A stretch of 64,000 nucleotides of DNA from JBBQZP01 sp038207585 (GCA_038207585.1 JBBQZP010000009.1:1-64000), one strand, 5' to 3'. Shown: positions 53,248 to 61,879, numbered from the stretch's first letter. Translations and numbers: made by a program. The notes: a model not told the origin generated them from the sequence alone.

Positions 53248-53998
53248 GATTTTGACCAGCGACGCGCTTGCCCCCCTGCGCCACGGGTTCTTTACCCGCA
53301 AGGGCGGGGCGTCGTCGGGCATCTTTCACGGGCTGAACTGCGGCCCCGGATCGACCGACCTGTCCGAGGTTGTGGCGATCAACCGCACGCGGGTGGCACA
53401 GGCGATGGGGGTCGCGCCCGATCATCTGGTAACGTTGCATCAGGTACATTCGGCCGATGTGCTGCATGTCACCGCCCCCCCGAACGGCGGCGCCCGCCCC
53501 AAGGCCGACGGCATGGTGACGGCGACGCCGGGTCTGGTGCTGGGCGTGCTGACCGCCGATTGCCAGCCGGTGCTGTTTGCCGACGCCGCAGCAGGGGTCA
53601 TCGGTGCGGCTCATGCGGGCTGGCGCGGCGCGAAAGCGGGCGTGCTTGAAGCCGTGCTGGACGCGATGCAGGGTCTGGGTGCGCAGCCGGGTCGGATCAC
53701 CGCCATCATCGGCCCCACCATCAGCCAGCGCAACTACGAGGTCGGCCCCGAGTTTCTGGAGGCTTTTGTCGATGACGACCCGCAATCCGCGCGGTTCTTT
53801 GCAGGCGGCACTGGCGAGCGTGCGATGTTCGATCTGCCCGGTTACAGCCTTGCGCGGCTGCGTGCGGCGGGCGTAGGTCACGCCGAATGGACGCGCCATT
53901 GCACCTATGCCGAGCCGGAGCGATTCTATTCCTTCCGCCGCACCACCCATGCGGGTGAGGCCGATTACGGCAGGCTGATCTCGACCATCCGTCTGTGA
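53240..53998 (+). CDS. pgeF: Peptidoglycan editing factor PgeF (YfiH/laccase-domain)
   Basis: 252-residue member of the laccase-domain DUF152 family, which edits non-canonical amino acids in peptidoglycan precursors. The metal triad appears as HQVHSADV (histidine), TADCQPVLFAD (cysteine) and GAAHAGWRGA (histidine), with the late FSFRRTTHAGEADYGR-like FYSFRRTTHAG. The gene starts inside the last codons of midA. Confidence 0.93.
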   Translation: MLEILTSDALAPLRHGFFTRKGGASSGIFHGLNCGPGSTDLSEVVAINRTRVAQAMGVAPDHLVTLHQVHSADVLHVTAPPNGGARPKADGMVTATPGLVLGVLTADCQPVLFADAAAGVIGAAHAGWRGAKAGVLEAVLDAMQGLGAQPGRITAIIGPTISQRNYEVGPEFLEAFVDDDPQSARFFAGGTGERAMFDLPGYSLARLRAAGVGHAEWTRHCTYAEPERFYSFRRTTHAGEADYGRLISTIRL

Positions 53999-54261
53999 TC
54001 TGGGCGGAAATGCGGCAAAACCCGCCGCGATTTTTGCGCAATTTCGGAAACAGTCCCGCCTGATTGCCGCAGATTATCTGTCCAGAATGAGAAAATCCCG
54101 TTGAATTACTGGTGCGGCGGCGCAAGCAGGCCCTGCCCGGAAAAACCGGCATAGCGCCGGAAAAAACATGCTCGTCCGCCAAATCCTTGCCGCATTGCAG
54201 GGCCATACCTTCAGCAAGGTTAACGAAAACCACTTTGCGCAGAAGCCGAAGGACAACAGAG

Positions 54262-54417
54262 ATGACAAAAGATCGCCGCTGGTTGAAATCTGCAATCGCC
54301 GCCGCCAATGAGCCGCAGGTGGCCATGCCCTGGACCCGCGGCGCCCGCCGCAAGCCCGAGGCGATGAAGACCCTGCCCGCCATTCCGGCCAAACCGCGCG
54401 CCCTCGCCGCGCGCTGA
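54262..54417 (+). CDS. Small conserved 51-residue basic protein
   Basis: ATG 54262 follows an AACAGAG-type site. The product starts MTKDRRWLKSAIAAA and contains PWTRGARRKP; it is basic, with no membrane helix, and I recall similar short basic proteins in related genomes, without being able to verify that here. The stop is followed 22 bases later by a good terminator, which supports a real, separately ended transcript. The 263-base gap before it contains no other convincing gene. Confidence 0.6.
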   Translation: MTKDRRWLKSAIAAANEPQVAMPWTRGARRKPEAMKTLPAIPAKPRALAAR

Positions 54418-54439
54418 ACCAGCCAACCATATTGCCAAG

Positions 54440-54463
54440 ACGGGTCGCCTTTCGGCGGCCCGT
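54440..54463 (+). terminator. Hairpin terminator after the small protein gene
   Basis: ACGGGTCGCC (54440-54449) pairs with GGCGGCCCGT (54454-54463) around a TTTC loop; one pair is G-U. It is followed by TTGCATTT, a weak T-rich tail. Position 22 bases after the stop makes it the likely end of the small gene. Confidence 0.7.
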
Positions 54464-54796
54464 TTGCATTTGGCGATTCGCTGCATGATCGGCTTCGGCG
54501 GGTGGAAATGCCTCAATTCCCGCCCGTTTTGCGCCTTTCCGGAAACAATAACGCGGATTGACAGGAACTGGCCAAGTTACTGACTGAATTAAGAGTAAAG
54601 TTTGACGGATTGCCCGGCTTCTGCCACTTTCATTCTCAGCAAGACGATGTGGTGACGGACGGTCGCGGCGCGGTAAGACCCGGTTGGGCACGCCTGATCG
54701 TTAATGGCGATACACGGTTAAGGTGGCCCCGGTGCGAACCTCTGCGCACCACTGAAGGGGCCGCCTATCCGTTTTCGGAACCCCGCGCCGGTCCGT
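54464..54796. other. 333-base gap with a strong foldback and no gene
   Basis: No reading frame fits. A TTGACA at 54558-54563 has no convincing minus-10 partner. The main item is a two-part hairpin at 54725-54762: inner stem GGTGCG/CGCACC (54731-54736 and 54745-54750) and outer stem GGCCCC/GGGGCC (54725-54730 and 54757-54762). It lies 35-72 bases beyond the minus-strand Lrp gene's stop, so it may be that gene's terminator, though a T run is lacking. Confidence 0.45.
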
Positions 54797-55297
54797 TCAG
54801 GCGTTTTTCAACAACCGCTCTTCCAGAACATCGAACGGAACCCCCGGCTGATCCTTGGCGCAGCGGATCACCAGACTGGTTTTCACATTCGCCACATTCA
54901 CCGCGCGCAGCAGATGTTCGGTCAGAAAATTCTGGAAACTGGACAGATCGGGCGACACGCATTTCAGAATGAAATCAATCTCGCCGTTCAGCATGTGACA
55001 CTCGCGCACCAACGGCCAGTCGCGACAGCGTTGTTCAAACGCCGACAAGTCCGCCTCGGCCTGACTTTGCAGGCGCACCATTGCGAAGACCTGCACCTCG
55101 AACCCCAGTTCGCGCGCGTCTATGTCGGCGTGATAGCCCTTGATGAAACCGGCTTCCTCCAGCGTGCGAACCCGGCGCAGACAGGGCGGTGCAGAGATGC
55201 CAACCCGGCGGGCAAGCTCCACATTCGTCATGCGGCCATCAGCCTGCAGTTCGGCCAGAATGTGCCGGTCAATCGGGTCCAGTTTGGATATGGCCAT
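54797..55297 (-). CDS. Lrp/AsnC family transcriptional regulator
   Basis: 166 residues from ATG 55297. LDPIDRHILAELQADGRMTNVELARRVGISAPPCLRRV is the HTH, followed by a RAM ligand-binding domain with GEIDFILKCV. It probably senses an amino acid and binds as dimers or octamers. It is divergent from trxB, and a seven-base inverted repeat sits in the intergenic space (55351-55379). Confidence 0.94.
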   Translation of the reverse strand: MAISKLDPIDRHILAELQADGRMTNVELARRVGISAPPCLRRVRTLEEAGFIKGYHADIDARELGFEVQVFAMVRLQSQAEADLSAFEQRCRDWPLVRECHMLNGEIDFILKCVSPDLSSFQNFLTEHLLRAVNVANVKTSLVIRCAKDQPGVPFDVLEERLLKNA

Positions 55298-55350
55298 ATT
55301 TCCCCTCGAAACCCTACACTTTTGAAGGGACATTATGTTTTCGCCCCGGT

Positions 55351-55379
55351 TTGCGCAATATTATTTCACACATGCGCAA
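55351..55379. promoter_or_regulatory. Inverted repeat between lrp-like gene and trxB
   Basis: TTGCGCA (55351-55357) and TGCGCAA (55373-55379) are exact complements separated by 15 bases rich in A and T. Such AT-centred palindromes suit Lrp/AsnC binding sites, and the position 54 bases upstream of the regulator and 112 upstream of trxB allows it to control either. Confidence 0.5.
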
Positions 55380-55490
55380 GTTTTATTCGCGCGCAGCTTT
55401 GCATCAAGGACAGTTCGGGTTTGATGGATTGGGGGCTTTCCGCACCCGTCCGCAGACCTTATATCGGGGCAAACACAGATCGGGGGCATC

Positions 55491-56453
55491 ATGGCCAAGA
55501 CACGTCACTGCAAGGTTTTGATCATCGGCTCGGGCCCCGCAGGCTATACCGCCGCCGTTTATGCCGCCCGCGCCATGCTGGAGCCGGTTCTGGTGCAGGG
55601 CCTGCAACCCGGCGGGCAGTTGACCATCACGACCGAGGTGGAAAACTGGCCCGGCGACACCGAAGTGCAAGGCCCCGATCTGATGGTCCGGATGGAGGAA
55701 CATGCAAAGGCGATGGGGGCCGAGGTGATCTCGGATTACATCGCCTCGCTTGACCTGTCGCGCCGCCCGTTCACTGCACACGCCGACAGCGGCACGACCT
55801 TTACCGCCGATGCGGTTATCCTTGCGACCGGCGCGCAGGCGAAATGGCTGGGTCTTGCGTCCGAGGAAAAGTTCAAGGGCTTTGGCGTATCAGCCTGTGC
55901 CACCTGCGACGGCTTCTTTTACCGGGGAAAAGAGGTGGTGGTGATCGGCGGCGGCAATACCGCCGTGGAAGAGGCGCTGTTTCTGACCAATTTCGCCTCA
56001 AAGGTGACGCTGATCCATCGGCGCGACAGTCTGCGGGCCGAGAAGATTCTGCAAAACCGGCTTTTTGCGCACCCAAAGGTGCAGGTGATCTGGAACCACG
56101 CGATTGACGAAATTCTGGGCACCGAAAAGCCTTTGGGGGTCACGGCCGTGCGCACCCGTGATGTGAACACCGGCACGATCACCGACATTCCCTGCGCCGG
56201 GTTCTTTGTGGCCATCGGTCATGCGCCGGCGTCAGAACTGGTCAAGGACCAGTTGCCGCTGCATTCCGGCGGCTATGTGCAGGTCGAGGCGGGATCGACC
56301 CGCACCTCCATTCCGGGCGTCTTTGCGGCGGGCGATCTGACCGACCACATCTACCGTCAGGCGGTGACATCGGCAGGCATGGGCTGCATGGCCGCACTGG
56401 ACGCCGAGAAATTCCTTGCCGCACAAGAGATGGAGTTGAAGGCGGCAGAGTGA
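55491..56453 (+). CDS. trxB: Thioredoxin reductase
   Basis: FAD-containing NADPH-dependent thioredoxin reductase of the low-molecular-weight type, 320 residues. GSGPAG (13-18) binds FAD, C136 and C139 form the redox pair in SACATCDGFF, and GGGNTA (153-158) binds NADPH. The C-terminal FAD block FAAGDLTDHIYRQAVTSAGMG is intact. Separated from sat-cysC by 183 bases without an obvious regulatory site. Confidence 0.96.
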   Translation: MAKTRHCKVLIIGSGPAGYTAAVYAARAMLEPVLVQGLQPGGQLTITTEVENWPGDTEVQGPDLMVRMEEHAKAMGAEVISDYIASLDLSRRPFTAHADSGTTFTADAVILATGAQAKWLGLASEEKFKGFGVSACATCDGFFYRGKEVVVIGGGNTAVEEALFLTNFASKVTLIHRRDSLRAEKILQNRLFAHPKVQVIWNHAIDEILGTEKPLGVTAVRTRDVNTGTITDIPCAGFFVAIGHAPASELVKDQLPLHSGGYVQVEAGSTRTSIPGVFAAGDLTDHIYRQAVTSAGMGCMAALDAEKFLAAQEMELKAAE

Positions 56454-56636
56454 ACAACTTTGCGCTTGCGGCGGCGAACACGGGCGATCGTTCCAAAACT
56501 GCGTGAAACCTGCGTCAATTCCGCCCTATTTTTCCAATCGGCATGCCGTTCCGCTTGAATATCGCCACAATCGCGCGATAGGTGCCCGCGAAATGGCGGG
56601 AAACCTCGCCCCCTCTTCGTTTGCAAAGGCCAGTTC

Positions 56637-58343
56637 ATGTCGAACCCCAATCACGCCCCGATCCCGGAGCTTTATGTTTCCTACGAATCCGCACAGAAAC
56701 TGAAAACCGAAGCCGGCTCCCTGCCGTCCTGGGATCTGACCGCGCGTCAGGTCTGCGATCTGGAACTGTTGATGAACGGCGGCTTCAATCCGCTGAAGGG
56801 GTTTCTGACCGAGGCCGATTACGACGGCGTGGTCGAAAACATGCGTCTGGCAAGCGGCGCGCTATGGCCGATGCCGATCACGCTGGATGTATCGGACGCC
56901 TTTTCCGAAACGGTTGAACCCGGTCAGGACATCGCACTGCGCGATGCGGAAGGGGTGATTTTGGCCGTGATGTCGGTCAGCGACAAATGGGTGCCCAACA
57001 AGGCGCGTGAGGCGGAAAAGGTCTACGGTGCCGACGATCTGGCGCATCCGGCGGTCAATTATCTGCACAACGTGGCGGGCAATACCTACCTCGGCGGGCC
57101 GATCATCGGCATCCAGCAGGCTGTGCACTACGATTTCAAGGCACGCCGCGACACTCCGAATGAATTGCGCGCCTATTTCCGCAAGATGGGCTGGCGCAAG
57201 GTCGTGGCATTCCAGACCCGCAACCCGTTGCACCGCGCACATCAGGAACTGACCTTCCGCGCCGCGCGTGAGGCACAGGCGAACCTGCTGATCCACCCGG
57301 TCGTCGGCATGACCAAGCCGGGCGATGTGGATCACTTTACCCGCGTGCGCTGCTATGAGGCGGTGCTGGATAAATACCCGGCCTCGACCACGCATATGAG
57401 CCTTCTGAATCTTGCGATGCGCATGGCTGGCCCGCGCGAGGCGGTCTGGCACGGGCTTATCCGCGCCAACCACGGCTGCACCCATTTCATCGTGGGCCGC
57501 GATCATGCCGGGCCGGGAAAGAACTCGGCCGGGCAGGATTTCTACGGCCCCTATGACGCGCAGGTTCTGTTCAAGGAACATCAGGCCGAAATCGGGATCG
57601 AGATGGTCGATTTCAAACACATGGTCTATGTGCAGGAAAAGGCACAGTATTATCCGGCGAACGAAGTGCCCGAAGGCACCACGGTGCTGGATATCTCGGG
57701 CACCGAACTGCGCCGCCGTTTGCGCGAAGGGATTGATATCCCCGAATGGTTTTCTTTCCCCGAGGTTGTCTCGCAACTGCGCCGCACCTCACCCGCGCGT
57801 AACAAGCAAGGGTTCACCGTGTTCTTCACGGGGCTGTCCGGGTCGGGCAAATCCACTATCGCCAACGCTTTGATGGTCAAGCTGATGGAGATGGGCGGGC
57901 GTCCGGTGACGCTTTTGGACGGTGATGTGGTGCGCAAGCATCTGTCGTCGGAACTTGGCTTTTCCAAGGAACACCGCGACATCAACATCAAGCGCATCGG
58001 CTATGTGGCGTCGGAAATCACCAAAAACGGCGGCATCGCGATTTGCGCGCCGATCGCACCCTACACCGCCACCCGCCGCGCCGTGCGCGAAATGGTTGAG
58101 GCGTTTGGCGCCTTTATCGAGGTGCATGTCGCAACGTCGGTCGAGGAATGTGAACGCCGCGACCGCAAGGGCCTGTACAAACTCGCCCGCGAAGGCAAAA
58201 TCAAGGAATTCACGGGAATTTCAGATCCTTACGAGGTTCCGGCCAAGGCCGAACTGGTGGTCGACACCGAAAATGTTGATGTTGATAACTGCGCGCATCA
58301 GGTCATTCTGAAGCTGGAATCGATGGGCCTGATCAAGGGCTGA
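56637..58343 (+). CDS. Bifunctional sulfate adenylyltransferase / adenylylsulfate kinase
   Basis: Activates sulfate to APS with ATP and then phosphorylates APS to PAPS. Residues 1-390 are the ATP sulfurylase with QTRN (193-196) and HRAH (199-202) of the nucleotide-binding motif, and GRDHAGPG around 288; the last part is the APS kinase, with P-loop GLSGSGKS at 399-406 and FSKEHRDINIKRIGYVA. This Sat-CysC fusion supplies PAPS for assimilation and for sulfotransferases. It ends at a strong terminator. Confidence 0.95.
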   Translation: MSNPNHAPIPELYVSYESAQKLKTEAGSLPSWDLTARQVCDLELLMNGGFNPLKGFLTEADYDGVVENMRLASGALWPMPITLDVSDAFSETVEPGQDIALRDAEGVILAVMSVSDKWVPNKAREAEKVYGADDLAHPAVNYLHNVAGNTYLGGPIIGIQQAVHYDFKARRDTPNELRAYFRKMGWRKVVAFQTRNPLHRAHQELTFRAAREAQANLLIHPVVGMTKPGDVDHFTRVRCYEAVLDKYPASTTHMSLLNLAMRMAGPREAVWHGLIRANHGCTHFIVGRDHAGPGKNSAGQDFYGPYDAQVLFKEHQAEIGIEMVDFKHMVYVQEKAQYYPANEVPEGTTVLDISGTELRRRLREGIDIPEWFSFPEVVSQLRRTSPARNKQGFTVFFTGLSGSGKSTIANALMVKLMEMGGRPVTLLDGDVVRKHLSSELGFSKEHRDINIKRIGYVASEITKNGGIAICAPIAPYTATRRAVREMVEAFGAFIEVHVATSVEECERRDRKGLYKLAREGKIKEFTGISDPYEVPAKAELVVDTENVDVDNCAHQVILKLESMGLIKG

Positions 58344-58362
58344 TCCGCCCCTCCCGCAGCAT

Positions 58363-58392
58363 AAAGGCCGCCCCGAACGGGGCGGCCTTTTT
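58363..58392 (+). terminator. Rho-independent terminator of sat-cysC
   Basis: A perfect 12-base-pair stem, AAAGGCCGCCCC (58363-58374) with GGGGCGGCCTTT (58379-58390), has a GAAC tetraloop and runs on into more T (58391-58392). It begins 20 bases after the stop codon. The same palindrome could also stop the convergent cytochrome b gene. Confidence 0.95.
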
Positions 58393-58406
58393 CATGTCCT
58401 AACCAA

Positions 58407-58922
58407 TCAGCGGGTGCGGATCATCCGCATAAGCAGCCCGTCCTTCAGCACGAACTGATGAAAGATCGCCGCCGCCGCATGGCCCAGCGCAAGAAGCATC
58501 ATCGCGTTCATCGCGTAGACGTGCCAATCCGCCGTGGCATCCACGCCCCAGAACCAGGTGATAGCCCCCAGCGCCGGAACCGCAATCATCAGCGCGTAAA
58601 GTACATAATGCACCACGCCGCCGATTCTGTGCATTACAGAATAGTCCGGCACCTCAGGCACACCCTGCAGGCTGCGCATCACCAGACGCACCAGCACCAG
58701 ACCCAGCACCGCCATCCCGATCCAGACGTGAACCGGTGCGACCCAGCCCACGACAGGCTTTCCCTCTATGGTGCCATCGAAAATTTCGGGCATCCCTTCA
58801 CTCAGCACATAGTTTGCGACAATCAACCCGCTGATCAGCCAATGAAGTGTGATCTGCACCCCGCTGTAGTGTTTCTTGACAACCAATTCTGCACCCTTCC
58901 GATGACGCACCCGAAAGGGCAC
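58407..58922 (-). CDS. Cytochrome b561-type membrane protein
   Basis: 171-residue four-helix haem b protein of the bacterial cytochrome b561 family, which moves electrons from ubiquinol, often to reactive oxygen. Candidate haem ligand histidines appear in LHWLISG, VHVWIGMA, VVHYVLYAL and LGHAAAAIFHQ. The first 15 residues (MPFRVRHRKG) may not belong: a TTG start at LVVKKHYSG would give a typical family start. I keep the ATG with that doubt. Confidence 0.87.
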   Translation of the reverse strand: MPFRVRHRKGAELVVKKHYSGVQITLHWLISGLIVANYVLSEGMPEIFDGTIEGKPVVGWVAPVHVWIGMAVLGLVLVRLVMRSLQGVPEVPDYSVMHRIGGVVHYVLYALMIAVPALGAITWFWGVDATADWHVYAMNAMMLLALGHAAAAIFHQFVLKDGLLMRMIRTR

Positions 58923-59004
58923 TGTTCCTGATGCCTGTTCATCGGCGGGCGAGCTTACAAGGATGCATCTGCGGAATTACATCTTTGTAACCATTGGGCA
59001 AACG

Positions 59005-59232
59005 TCAGTGAACAGCCACCGGGGCCAGATCATTCTGCCGGGCCAGCGCAAAGGCAAGGTCACGGTCTTTCACCAGCGCCAGCCGCTCACCATCGGGGCG
59101 GTGCAGGGCATAAAGCGTCTCGATCCCCTCGGCCTGTTCCTGAATGTCATCAGGCAGGTCGATCACGGCGACGGGGCGGATATAGACGATTTGCGACAGA
59201 TCCTCGGAAAAGCCTTTGAATTTCGTCTGCAT
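59005..59232 (-). CDS. DUF1150 family protein
   Basis: 75-residue protein beginning MQTKFKGFSEDLSQIVYIRPV and ending LAFALARQNDLAPVAVH, matching the DUF1150 family, which in alphaproteobacteria almost always follows a small heat-shock gene. It starts three bases after the hsp20 stop, so it is in the same transcript. Its function is unknown. Confidence 0.9.
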   Translation of the reverse strand: MQTKFKGFSEDLSQIVYIRPVAVIDLPDDIQEQAEGIETLYALHRPDGERLALVKDRDLAFALARQNDLAPVAVH

Positions 59233-59235
59233 GGT

Positions 59236-59694
59236 CTACTCCTTTTCGATCCGGGTGGTGTGCATGGCGGATTTCCCGCCTGATCCGCTGTTGATCTTGA
59301 TGGTCTGCACCACAGTTTCGGGCACGGTGCGGCGCAAATCTATGTGCAAAAGGCCATGTTCCATCTCGGCCCCCGCAACCTCAACGCCGTCGGCCAGCAC
59401 GAAACTGCGCTGAAAGGCACGAGCCGCAATGCCACGGTGCAAAAACATACGCTCGCCCTCATCCTCGGCCTGTCGGCCGCGCACCACAAGTTGGCGGTCC
59501 TCCAGCGTGATCGCAAGTTCGCCTTCGCGAAAGCCCGCGACAGCCAGCGTGATGCGGTATGCGTGGTCTGACACGGCTTCGATATTGAAGGGCGGATAGC
59601 CATCGCCTGCCGATTTGGCGGTGCGTTCAACCAGCCGTTCAAGCTGTTCAAAGCCCAGCAGATAGGGATGGGCCGCGAAGGTCAGTTTCGTCAT
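59236..59694 (-). CDS. Hsp20 family small heat-shock protein
   Basis: 152-residue alpha-crystallin-domain chaperone that binds unfolding proteins. PPFNIEAVSDHAYRITLAVAGF starts the domain, LVVRGRQAEDEGERMFLHRGIAARAFQRSF the middle, and AEMEHGLLHIDLRRTVPE the end, as in the IbpA group. ATG 59694 fits. A sigma-32-like promoter lies upstream and DUF1150 follows. Confidence 0.94.
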   Translation of the reverse strand: MTKLTFAAHPYLLGFEQLERLVERTAKSAGDGYPPFNIEAVSDHAYRITLAVAGFREGELAITLEDRQLVVRGRQAEDEGERMFLHRGIAARAFQRSFVLADGVEVAGAEMEHGLLHIDLRRTVPETVVQTIKINSGSGGKSAMHTTRIEKE

Positions 59695-59758
59695 CCGTAT
59701 GTCCCCGGTTACAAGCGACAGGTGGGCGGGCCTTTCACGAAAGCACCCGATAAGCTGG

Positions 59759-59788
59759 AATATGGGGTCGAAGTCGGTGACGCACAAG
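59759..59788 (-). promoter_or_regulatory. Putative sigma-32 (RpoH) promoter for hsp20
   Basis: On the minus strand CTTG (59788-59785) is followed after 17 bases by CCCCATATT (59767-59759), close to the heat-shock consensus CTTGAA / CCCCAT. It begins 94 bases before the hsp20 ATG. The early leader can fold into a small hairpin (CTTTC/GAAAG, CGGG/CCCG). Confidence 0.65.
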
Positions 59789-59891
59789 ACCCGCGCATCG
59801 CTGACATTGCTTGCAGAATTTTCCCACAGCGCCGGGAATCTCGTTATATTCTGCTCCGGACTGCGCCACGACTCATAAAAAGAAGACGCCT

Positions 59892-60110
59892 ATGAACGCC
59901 TCAATGGAAATGAACCACGAAGAGGTGCTGCGCATCCGCCTGCAGGTCTTGCAGCGCGAACACCGCGATCTGGACGAGGCGGTTCATGTGCTGGAAACAC
60001 AAGGGCGGCCCGATCCGCTGACGCTGCGGCGGCTGAAAAAGCAGAAACTGGCGCTCAAGGACATGATCGTGAAAATCCAGGACCAGTTGATCCCTGATAT
60101 CATCGCCTGA
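59892..60110 (+). CDS. YdcH/DUF465 family small coiled-coil protein
   Basis: 72 residues from ATG 59892, divergent from hsp20. REHRDLDEAVHVLE and RLKKQKLALKDMI form two charged helices, the DUF465 (YdcH) pattern. Function not known. The frame upstream of the ATG lacks family similarity. Confidence 0.87.
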   Translation: MNASMEMNHEEVLRIRLQVLQREHRDLDEAVHVLETQGRPDPLTLRRLKKQKLALKDMIVKIQDQLIPDIIA

Positions 60111-60194
60111 ACGCTCAAAGCGTCTTTCGGCAGCGCGTCTTGCCCCTGCCCATCCCGCCGCTATAGTGCGCGCGGGGCAGCGAAAGGGCGCAAT

Positions 60195-60677
60195 ATGGTA
60201 CAGGTCGGCATCATCATGGGAAGCCAGTCTGACTGGCCGACAATGAAGGAAGCGTCGCTTGTGCTTGATGCGCTTGGCGTGGCGTGGGAAGCCAAGATCG
60301 TCTCGGCACACCGCACCCCGGACCGGCTATGGGATTATGGCAAGACGGCTGTGGATCGCGGCCTGCAGGTGATCATCGCAGGCGCGGGCGGGGCGGCACA
60401 TCTGCCCGGCATGATGGCGTCAAAAACCCGGCTGCCGGTGATCGGCGTGCCGGTGCTGACACAGGCTCTGTCGGGCGTGGACAGCCTGTATTCGATCGTG
60501 CAGATGCCGCGCGGTTATCCGGTTGCGACGATGGCGATTGGCGCTGCGGGTGCCGCAAATGCGGGGCTGCTGGCGGCGGGAATACTGGCCCTGTCGGATG
60601 CCGGACTGGCGCAGCGGCTGGACCAATGGCGCGCGGACCTTTCCGCCTCGATCCCGGATGCACCGCAGGATGTCTGA
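60195..60677 (+). CDS. purE: N5-carboxyaminoimidazole ribonucleotide mutase
   Basis: Converts N5-CAIR to CAIR in purine synthesis. 160 residues with GSQSDWPTM, SAHRTPDRLWDYG, IAGAGGAAHLPGMMA and the late MPRGYPVATMAIGAAGAANAGLLA of class I PurE. It overlaps purK by eight bases, the standard pairing. Confidence 0.97.
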   Translation: MVQVGIIMGSQSDWPTMKEASLVLDALGVAWEAKIVSAHRTPDRLWDYGKTAVDRGLQVIIAGAGGAAHLPGMMASKTRLPVIGVPVLTQALSGVDSLYSIVQMPRGYPVATMAIGAAGAANAGLLAAGILALSDAGLAQRLDQWRADLSASIPDAPQDV

Positions 60678-61737
60678 ACCTCTGGCCCCCGGCAGCACGA
60701 TCGGAATTCTGGGCGGCGGCCAGTTGGGCCGGATGCTGGCCGTGGCCGCGTCGCGCCTTGGCTACCGCAGCCATGTGTTCGAGCCCGGCGCCGACGCCCC
60801 CGCCGCCGACGTGGCCCACCGCACCACGACCGCCCGGTATGACGATACGGCGGCCCTTGCAGCCTTTGCCGAAAGCTGCGCGGTCGTCACCTATGAGTTC
60901 GAGAATATCCCGACGGCCGCGCTTGACACCATCGAGGCGATCCGCCCCCTGCACCCCAACCGCCGCGCGCTGGCCATTAGTCAGGACCGGATTGCGGAAA
61001 AGGAATTCCTGACCGGTCTTGGCCTGACCTGCGCGCCCTATGCCCTTGTGCGCAACACGGCAGATCTGGAAACAGCACTGCGGTGGATCGGCACCCCTGC
61101 CATCCTGAAAACCACCCGGCTGGGCTATGACGGCAAAGGGCAGGCGCGGCTGAACGCACCCCGGGACGCGCCCGAAGCACTGGCCGCAATGAACGGCGCC
61201 GAGGCAGTGCTGGAAGGTTTCGTAGACTTTGAGTGCGAGATTTCCGTGATTGCCGCCCGCACCGCTGCCGGGGCCGTATCGGCCTATGACCCGGGCGAGA
61301 ACGTGCACCGCGCGGGCATTCTGCACACCACCACCGTGCCCTCCACTCTGCCCCCCGCCCGCTGCCGCGATGCTGTGCTGATCGCGGCCCGCATCCTGAC
61401 AGCGCTTGAATATGTCGGCGTGATGGGGGTCGAACTTTTCGTGACCAAAGCGGGGCTGATCGTCAATGAAATAGCCCCCCGGGTCCACAACTCCGGCCAC
61501 TGGACACAGAACGGCTGTGCCGTCGATCAGTTCGAACAGCACATCCGCGCCATTGCAGGCTGGCCGCTTGGCGACGGCAGCCGCCATTCGGACGTTACCA
61601 TGGAAAACCTGATCGGTGACGACATCCAGCGCGTGCCGGCCCTTGCGACCGAGCCCGGCACGGCTCTGCATCTGTACGGCAAGCGCGACGCCCGCCCCGG
61701 TCGCAAGATGGGGCACATAAACCGCATCACCTCGTAA
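60670..61737 (+). CDS. purK: N5-carboxyaminoimidazole ribonucleotide synthase
   Basis: ATP-grasp enzyme making N5-CAIR from AIR and bicarbonate, the substrate for PurE. 355 residues from ATG 60670: TIGILGGGQLGRMLAVAA, VTYEFENIP, KTTRLGYDGKGQ, VLEGFVDFECEISVI and EIAPRVHNSGHWT. The open frame upstream lies over purE and is not real. A foldback and an inverted pair of repeats follow the stop. Confidence 0.97.
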   Translation: MSEPLAPGSTIGILGGGQLGRMLAVAASRLGYRSHVFEPGADAPAADVAHRTTTARYDDTAALAAFAESCAVVTYEFENIPTAALDTIEAIRPLHPNRRALAISQDRIAEKEFLTGLGLTCAPYALVRNTADLETALRWIGTPAILKTTRLGYDGKGQARLNAPRDAPEALAAMNGAEAVLEGFVDFECEISVIAARTAAGAVSAYDPGENVHRAGILHTTTVPSTLPPARCRDAVLIAARILTALEYVGVMGVELFVTKAGLIVNEIAPRVHNSGHWTQNGCAVDQFEQHIRAIAGWPLGDGSRHSDVTMENLIGDDIQRVPALATEPGTALHLYGKRDARPGRKMGHINRITS

Positions 61738-61748
61738 GGGGGGGCCGT

Positions 61749-61776
61749 CGTCCGGGCCATCGAGACCCCTCGGACG
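61749..61776 (+). terminator. Hairpin downstream of purK
   Basis: CGTCCGGG pairs with the later CCC and CGGACG around CATCGAGA (CGTCCG at 61749-61754, CGGACG at 61771-61776). It is like the GC hairpin at 47611. The pair of intergenic repeats lies 44 bases further on. No T run, so termination is inferred. Confidence 0.45.
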
Positions 61777-61819
61777 GCGTCGCCTGCGCTCCCTCCCGCA
61801 TTGAAATCTTGTCGCAAGA

Positions 61820-61843
61820 GACTTCATTTTTGCGAAAATACTC
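61820..61843 (-). repeat. Intergenic repeat copy 8 (left arm of hairpin)
   Basis: Minus strand: GAGTATTTTCGCAAAAATGAAG plus TC. It pairs outward-facing with copy 9, with 36 bases between. Confidence 0.8.
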
Positions 61844-61879
61844 GAATCCGGCCCTGCACCCGGCCTGAAGGTTGGAAGG

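Noticed and set aside
54558..54590. TTGACA as the start of a strong promoter
   Set aside because: At 16 to 19 bases downstream no sequence approaches TATAAT; the nearest AT-rich stretch is misplaced.
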